Below, piece after piece: positions 54,838 through 59,569 of a stretch of DNA of 59,569 nt. Position numbers and translations under genes: made by a program. Position 1 is the stretch's first letter. Every line of letters begins with the position of its first letter. The stretch comes from an uncultured Chryseobacterium sp. Its GTDB lineage: Bacteria > Bacteroidota > Bacteroidia > Flavobacteriales > Weeksellaceae. The notes beneath the pieces are model-generated. The model made no database searches. It worked only from the letters and a program-made list of their open reading frames with translations, and was not told the DNA's origin. The DNA is taken from NCBI GenBank assembly GCA_913778275.1, contig CAJYWN010000021.1, forward strand, positions 1-59,569, read 5' to 3'.

Positions 54838-55638
54838 ATGATAAAGAATGTTCTTTTTCTCATTATTCTGATAATGATTCCTTCCAGCAGCAAGGCGAAT
54901 ATCATTATCCTTAATGGGCTTACTCATAATTATAACGTGGAAGGCGGAAAGGTTTACAAAGGAAAAATTTCACTGGAAAATTCAGGAAACCAGATGCAGA
55001 ACGTAAAATTTTTCTTACAGGATTTTACCTATAGCGCAGACGGATCAATCATATATTCGGCTCCCAATACCAATATCAAAACAAACAGCGGCTGGATAAA
55101 ACTTAACACCAATCTTGTCAGCCTTAAAGCAAAAGAAAAAGCGGAGGTGTTTTATGAAATTACCGTTCCTCAAAATACCGGAGATCCCGGAAGCTACTGG
55201 AGTGTAATTATAGTGGAACCTGTGGAAGATATTAAGCCTGCCGACGATAAGCAGGGAGTGAGCATTACATCTGTAGTTCGCTATGCCATCCAGGTGATTA
55301 CAGATCTCAATACTGAGGACGCAAAACCTGCTTTAAAATTTGACGGAATAAAAATAATGAAGGAAGATAGTAAACAGATTTTAAAAGTTGCCCTTGCCAA
55401 TAATGGAACTTTATATTGCAAGCCTGTAGTAAGTATAGAAATCTACAATAAAAAAAGTGGACAGAAAGCGGGAGGTTTTTCCAGCCAGACCATGGGATTG
55501 CTGCCGAAAACCTCGAAATCTTTTCCTATTGATCTTGGTAAATTATCTCCCGCCCGATATAATGCGGTACTAATTGCCACCGACGAAAATGAAAACTCTT
55601 TTGCTCTCAACATAGAATTAGAAGTAAAGGATGATTAA
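54838..55638 (+). CDS. Periplasmic chaperone-like two-Ig-domain protein (DUF916/PapD-like)
   Basis: The 266-residue product has a signal peptide ending near SKAN. Two Ig-fold regions follow. The first (GKVYKGKISLENSGNQMQNVKFFLQDFTYSADG ... WIKLNTNLVSLKAKEKAEVFYEITVPQNTGDPGSYWSVIIVEPV) resembles the N-terminal domain of WxL-interacting DUF916 proteins and, more distantly, PapD-like chaperones. The second runs from IKIMKEDSKQILKVALANNGTLYC to NSFALNIELEVKDD. It has no membrane anchor beyond the signal. Its stop overlaps the next gene (usher-like) by 8 bases, so the two are coupled. A role in holding the small subunits before export is inferred from order and fold. Confidence 0.68.
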   Translation: MIKNVLFLIILIMIPSSSKANIIILNGLTHNYNVEGGKVYKGKISLENSGNQMQNVKFFLQDFTYSADGSIIYSAPNTNIKTNSGWIKLNTNLVSLKAKEKAEVFYEITVPQNTGDPGSYWSVIIVEPVEDIKPADDKQGVSITSVVRYAIQVITDLNTEDAKPALKFDGIKIMKEDSKQILKVALANNGTLYCKPVVSIEIYNKKSGQKAGGFSSQTMGLLPKTSKSFPIDLGKLSPARYNAVLIATDENENSFALNIELEVKDD

Positions 55639-58372
55639 AAACGGGTTTCAATATTTAATAATGGTAATGTTCCCAATGCTCATTTTTGCTCAGAAAAAAG
55701 GTCTCTCAAATGACAGTCTGAAGCCGGGAACATCTACTTCTGTTTCATTTGTTGCGGAAAACACAACTAACGAAGACAAGATATATGATATCCGGATAGA
55801 AACCAGCTCTTCTTATATTGTACCCATCCTTGAAAAGGGAGATTTAAAAATAACTTCTCAAGAAAATAATGTTTATATCGTCCCTTTAAAAATAGCACCG
55901 GAGACTCCTCCGGGAAAATATGTGGTGACATTGAAAGGAACAGAAAGAAAGACAGGTGAAGAATTAAGTCAAAGACTGCAATTTTCTGTTTCTTCTTACA
56001 GAACGATCGAATTGGCTGCATTAGACTTTCCTGAGTTTGTAAAAGCCGGAGAGGTTATCAAAGGTAATTTTGTACTGAAAAACAATGGAAATGTTGTAGA
56101 GAATTTAATTTTGGAAAGCAAGAATGCGGTAATTAGCGAGAATGCACGATTATCATTGCCTCCCGGGGAAACCAGGATCATAAAAATCTCTAAAGCAACA
56201 GATCCTAAATTGGTTCAAAATGAATATAAGAACATAAGCCTTTCCCTTTATCCTTTCGAAAATCCTTCGGAAGCACAGACCGCTTATGGCAGCGTTAAAA
56301 TTATTTCCGTTAAGCCTGCAGAAGATCATCTGTTTCATAGAATTCCGGTTGCAGCCTCCGTATCATGGATCGGAATGAAAAATCGCGGTGAATACAGTGA
56401 CGGACTACAGGGAGAATTATATGGGAAAGGAAGCCTGGATAAAGACAATAAGAATCTTCTTGAATTTAGAGTGCTCACTAAAAATCCGGTAGAATTTAAT
56501 TCTTTTACCCAATATGAAGAGTACTTTTTAAATTACAAGCGGAACAATATCTTCATTCACGTAGGGGACAAAAATTATTCTTCCTCATTTCTTACGGAAT
56601 TTGCCAGATACGGACGGGGTGCAGAAGTAAGAATCAATTTGAAAAGAGTAAGTTTTGGCGGATTTTACAACCATCCACGGTTTTTCAGAGACATTAAAGA
56701 TGAGTTTAACCTCTATTCTAGATTTAAAATTTCAAATGAATCGGAAATAAGTGCCGGCTACTTATATAAAATTCCAAGAATGGAAAATACAGGGTTAAGT
56801 TTTTCAAATTTCAGATTAGATGCTGAAGCACATTTACCATACCTTACAGGGAAGTTCAGACTGAGTAAAAATCTTGAAGTATTATCAGAAGCGGCCTACA
56901 GTAAAGCAGGAAAAACGGAAGATTATGGATATACGATTCAAGCAATTGCCCATTTCGAGAAATTCAATGCAAATATTATGCACATGAAAGCAGGGCCTCA
57001 ATTTGCAGGATATTTCAATAATACCAGTACCATCAATGGAAATATGCAGTATAAACTTTTAAAAAAAGTAAATTTAACGGCTACCTTTATTCAGGATGCA
57101 AGAAATTTTCAACGTGACACACTTTTTCTTGCGGCTCCTTATCGTAGATTTTTACAGTATGGTATTCAGTATAAATATTTAAAAAGCGGATCATTAACAG
57201 TCTACAATGGCTTTCAGCGTTATCAGGATAGGCTCATGCCCAGAGAGTTTGACTATAAAGAAAGATTTTTAAGAATCAGTATTGATCAGCTAGTAGGTCT
57301 TTTTCAGTTCAATTTAGAAGGACAATTTGGGAAAACCGATAATTATCTGACAGACTATTCGGGAAACTCAAATTTTTATACTGTCAATATTAGTTTCGAA
57401 AAGTTTAAGACGTCATTTAATATATATGGAAGCTATGCGAATACTGCCAGATATCAGCTCGAAAATCAAAAACAGTTTTATTACGGTGCCAGAATTATAA
57501 GCAGAATCTCCGAACAAACCAATTTCAGTATTTTTTATCAGAACAATTATATGCCTGAAGATTATTATACAGATCGAAATCTCTTTGAGATTTTATTTCA
57601 TCAACAAGTTTTTCCGGGTCATGCTATTGATATTTCCGGAAGATACACACTACAACGCGGTGAAATCGGAAATAAAGACTTTCTGTTTGCACTTCGTTAT
57701 ACCCTACAGATGAATATCCCGGTACAAAAAACAGCAGAATACATTAGCCTTTCCGGAAATATTGAAAATCTGGGTGTGAAAACAGTGGAAGGCATCCGGC
57801 TCACCTTAGGGAATCATCTATCTGTTACGGACACAAACGGTAATTTTTCATTTAAAAATATTGTTCCGGGTAATTATGTATTGGAAATTGACCGGTCAAC
57901 AACGGCTATTAATGATATTCCGATGACCAGTATTCCGGTATCGTTAAACCTTACCAATAAAGAAAACATCTATAATTTTGCCCTTACAAGTGCAGCAGGT
58001 ATTCAGGGAACCATTCATTTTACCCAGCTTGATGAACAGAAAAGCTTTGCTCATTTTCCTGCTAAAACTGAAAAAAAGAAAAAAGAAAGTATTATTATCG
58101 AAGCTACCAATGGAGATCAGGTATACCGAAAGATCGCCGTGATCGGAGAAACGTTTGATTTTACTTATCTCCGGCCCGGAGAATGGCAGTTAAAGATATT
58201 CAGGAATGGCCTTGATAAAAAATACAAAATTCCTATAGATCAATACCGTTTTTCACTACATCCTTCAGAAAATAAGAATTTAACCATTGAGGTCATTAAG
58301 CAACAGTCCGAAATTAAGTACCAGCAGGATCCCATCAAAGTAACTTATAATGAAATGAAAAAACAAAAATGA
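55631..58372 (+). CDS. Usher-like outer-membrane beta-barrel protein
   Basis: The 913-residue product has a signal peptide ending LIFAQ. Two Ig-like NEW3-type domains lie at about residues 25-235 (STSVSFVAENTTNEDKIYDIRIET; KAGEVIKGNFVLKNNGNVVENLILES). A long region of about 450 residues follows with alternating aromatic strands typical of a barrel (FIHVGDKNYSSSFLTEFARYGRGAEVRINLKRVSFGGFYNHPRF ... YKLLKKVNLTATFIQDARNF). The C-terminal part carries a carboxypeptidase-regulatory-like domain (VEGIRLTLGNHLSVTDTNGNFSFKNIVPGNYVLEID), comparable to plug or C-terminal Ig domains of fimbrial ushers. It couples with the chaperone-like gene upstream and overlaps the subunit gene downstream by ATGA. The usher role is inferred; sequence similarity to classical ushers is weak. 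Confidence 0.7.
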   Translation: MIKNGFQYLIMVMFPMLIFAQKKGLSNDSLKPGTSTSVSFVAENTTNEDKIYDIRIETSSSYIVPILEKGDLKITSQENNVYIVPLKIAPETPPGKYVVTLKGTERKTGEELSQRLQFSVSSYRTIELAALDFPEFVKAGEVIKGNFVLKNNGNVVENLILESKNAVISENARLSLPPGETRIIKISKATDPKLVQNEYKNISLSLYPFENPSEAQTAYGSVKIISVKPAEDHLFHRIPVAASVSWIGMKNRGEYSDGLQGELYGKGSLDKDNKNLLEFRVLTKNPVEFNSFTQYEEYFLNYKRNNIFIHVGDKNYSSSFLTEFARYGRGAEVRINLKRVSFGGFYNHPRFFRDIKDEFNLYSRFKISNESEISAGYLYKIPRMENTGLSFSNFRLDAEAHLPYLTGKFRLSKNLEVLSEAAYSKAGKTEDYGYTIQAIAHFEKFNANIMHMKAGPQFAGYFNNTSTINGNMQYKLLKKVNLTATFIQDARNFQRDTLFLAAPYRRFLQYGIQYKYLKSGSLTVYNGFQRYQDRLMPREFDYKERFLRISIDQLVGLFQFNLEGQFGKTDNYLTDYSGNSNFYTVNISFEKFKTSFNIYGSYANTARYQLENQKQFYYGARIISRISEQTNFSIFYQNNYMPEDYYTDRNLFEILFHQQVFPGHAIDISGRYTLQRGEIGNKDFLFALRYTLQMNIPVQKTAEYISLSGNIENLGVKTVEGIRLTLGNHLSVTDTNGNFSFKNIVPGNYVLEIDRSTTAINDIPMTSIPVSLNLTNKENIYNFALTSAAGIQGTIHFTQLDEQKSFAHFPAKTEKKKKESIIIEATNGDQVYRKIAVIGETFDFTYLRPGEWQLKIFRNGLDKKYKIPIDQYRFSLHPSENKNLTIEVIKQQSEIKYQQDPIKVTYNEMKKQK

Positions 58373-58899
58373 ATTGTATCAGGTTTATTTATGTATTTTG
58401 CCTAGCATTATCCTGTAAGATATTTTCTCAAACTACAGGAAGCAGCACCGTTAACTTTACACTGCCGGTAGTCACACTAATGGATGTAGAACCATCAGGA
58501 GCTGTAACATTAAATTTTACGGCTCCTACTGAAGCCGGAAGATCTCTAATAGCACCTTCTGCCAATACATCAAAATGGATCAATTACACTTCTGCCATTG
58601 CTTCCGGGGGAATTTCAAGGAGAATAACGGTTTCTGTTAACCAAACGTATCCAGGAATTGATATGAAAGTTCAGGCCGCAGCTTCCACAACCGGCGGAGG
58701 TACCTTAGGAATATCTTCGGGACAAATTACATTGTCTACTGTGCCACAAACACTAATCAGCGGGATCGGAGGAGCTTATACGGGAAGCGGAACAAACAGC
58801 GGACATAGAGTAACAATTACGCTTTCAACAAATATGTATGCCAATCTTTCAGCAGGTACCGGTGCGCCTATTGTCATAACCTATACAATAACAGAATGA
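58369..58899 (+). CDS. Secreted subunit-like protein 2 (paralog of the 54172 product)
   Basis: The 176-residue protein has a signal peptide ending KIFSQ. Its mature sequence follows the pattern of subunit 1: VNFTLPVVTLMDVEPSGAVTLNFTAPTEAGRSL, VSVNQTYPGIDMKVQAAAS, QTLISGIGGAYTGSGTNSGHRVTITL, and a final strand IVITYTITE. It is all-beta and lacks a T9SS tail or lipobox, so secretion must use another route. This fits export through the usher-like gene that overlaps its start by four bases. Confidence 0.72.
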   Translation: MNCIRFIYVFCLALSCKIFSQTTGSSTVNFTLPVVTLMDVEPSGAVTLNFTAPTEAGRSLIAPSANTSKWINYTSAIASGGISRRITVSVNQTYPGIDMKVQAAASTTGGGTLGISSGQITLSTVPQTLISGIGGAYTGSGTNSGHRVTITLSTNMYANLSAGTGAPIVITYTITE

Positions 58900-58936
58900 A
58901 ATAATTGTATAACTTTTTATTTAACCGAAATTCAAT

Positions 58937-59422
58937 ATGAAAAATATTGTGCTATTTTTTTTATTCATCAGTATCCACTTTAAATCTCAGAGAACACTCA
59001 CCGTAGGAGGCACCAACTGGGCACCCACGATACCTTCAATTACTGAAGCGGGAAGCAACTACTCGGGAACATATGAAAGCTCTTCCAGCCAAATATTACT
59101 TAACGCCAGCATTCCTCTTTTACTTGCAAGCGGGAAAGTTACAATGCGCTATGAAGCCAATCCTACGTGGAACAACAGTCTTATTCTTCAGGCAAGACGT
59201 ACCGGAACAGGAACAACAACATGTGTGGCTTGTTCAATATCCGGAGGTACCTCTTACATTACCATACCCACCACGGATGTCGACTTTTTTCAGATTCAGG
59301 CAGTTGTTGCTCTCGCCTCCTATTCGAATATCCCTGTACAGTTACAATTGAGTGGTGTGTCTGTAACGATCCCAGCAGCAAGTTACAGCAGCAGAATTGT
59401 ATTTACGGTAACAGCATTATAA
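58937..59422 (+). CDS. Secreted subunit-like protein 3, possible tip or minor subunit
   Basis: The 161-residue product has a signal peptide ending FKSQ. The mature part is all-beta and Ser/Thr-rich (VGGTNWAPTIPSITEAGSNYSGTYESSSSQILLNASIPLLLASGKVTMRYE). It has a Cys pair TTCVACSI near residue 99 that is not in the other two subunits. It ends in a hydrophobic strand SRIVFTVTAL, like the other two. It is 37 bases after subunit 2 and is the last gene of the operon. Low similarity to the others suggests a different position in the assembled structure; this is inference. Confidence 0.65.
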   Translation: MKNIVLFFLFISIHFKSQRTLTVGGTNWAPTIPSITEAGSNYSGTYESSSSQILLNASIPLLLASGKVTMRYEANPTWNNSLILQARRTGTGTTTCVACSISGGTSYITIPTTDVDFFQIQAVVALASYSNIPVQLQLSGVSVTIPAASYSSRIVFTVTAL

Positions 59423-59446
59423 CAGCCGAAATTTTTTCCGATGGAG

Positions 59447-59557
59447 CTTTCTCTCGCTATCCGCTATTACTCCTCGCGCCTGTGTTTTCCGGTGCGTAAG
59501 GTCCTTTCTTTCCGGGGCTGCTGTGGGGTAACCGCTTCTATCGAGGCTAGGGAGAAG
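59447..59557. repeat. GC-rich palindromic element at the right edge
   Basis: The last about 130 bases are clearly more GC-rich than the rest. CTTTCTCTCGCTATCC (59447-59462) forms an imperfect inverted repeat with GGCTAGGGAGAAG (59545-59557). An inner CGCGCC/GGTGCG hairpin lies at 59475-59496. It has no coding potential I can defend and resembles a dispersed intergenic palindrome. It may continue beyond the window. Confidence 0.55.
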
Positions 59558-59569
59558 TCATAACGGTAA

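Noticed and set aside
59551..59569. End sequence resembling the 3' part of 16S rRNA (AGAAGTCATAACGGTAA)
   Set aside because: The similarity is short and inexact, and the preceding bases do not match the conserved 16S helix 44/45 region. Treated as chance.
1..59569. tRNA, rRNA, tmRNA or CRISPR arrays
   Set aside because: I read the intergenic regions for cloverleaf, rRNA core and regularly spaced direct repeats and saw none. A covariance-model search would be needed for weaker ncRNAs.

Overview
The window looks like a chromosomal segment from a Flavobacteriia genome, most likely Chryseobacterium or a close Weeksellaceae relative. The base composition is AT-rich. Promoter -7 elements of the Bacteroidota form TAnnTTTG recur upstream of genes, and Shine-Dalgarno sites are not evident. 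Many secreted proteins carry type IX secretion (T9SS) C-terminal signals, and the families DUF3667, DUF4407, DUF4252 and GEVED are typical of this phylum. No rRNA, tRNA, CRISPR array or phage was seen. The only transposase-related gene is a RAYT-type Y1 protein.

Left part (1-23.1 kb). tsf (+) is followed by five large tandem paralogs at 1022-17303. Each has a signal peptide, an IgGFc-binding-like N-terminal region, Ig-like or beta-rich middle modules and a CHU_C/gliding-motility type B T9SS domain. Each also has its own -7 element, and three have obvious terminators. Next come a CarboxypepD_reg-like secreted protein, three small related secreted or lipoproteins interrupted by trmB, and then the leftward rplM-rpsI-rpsB cluster. 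rpsB and tsf are normally neighbours; here they are about 20 kb apart and point toward each other.

Middle part (23.3-45.7 kb). This is mixed housekeeping and envelope content: an SGNH hydrolase with a T9SS tail, DUF3667, fused isobutyryl-CoA mutase (icmF), a RAYT with flanking palindromes, a PP-loop ATPase, a PadR regulator with two membrane partners, a 2H phosphoesterase, ruvC, DUF4407, KTSC, an M43 metalloprotease, guaB, an ECF sigma/anti-sigma/DUF4252/DUF2807 operon, a GlmU-like protein and rpmE2.

Right part (45.9-59.5 kb). A rightward run holds a lipoprotein, a MazG-like pyrophosphohydrolase, aroA, an SDR and an Omp85-like barrel, followed by a Tat-exported phosphocholine-specific phospholipase C. 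At the right end is a compact five-gene operon (54172-59422) of small secreted subunit-like proteins, a two-domain Ig-fold chaperone-like protein and an usher-like outer-membrane barrel. I regard this operon as the best candidate for an undescribed surface-assembly system. Several different intergenic palindromic repeats punctuate the window (22.1, 29.7, 47.7, 49.8 and 59.4-59.6 kb).
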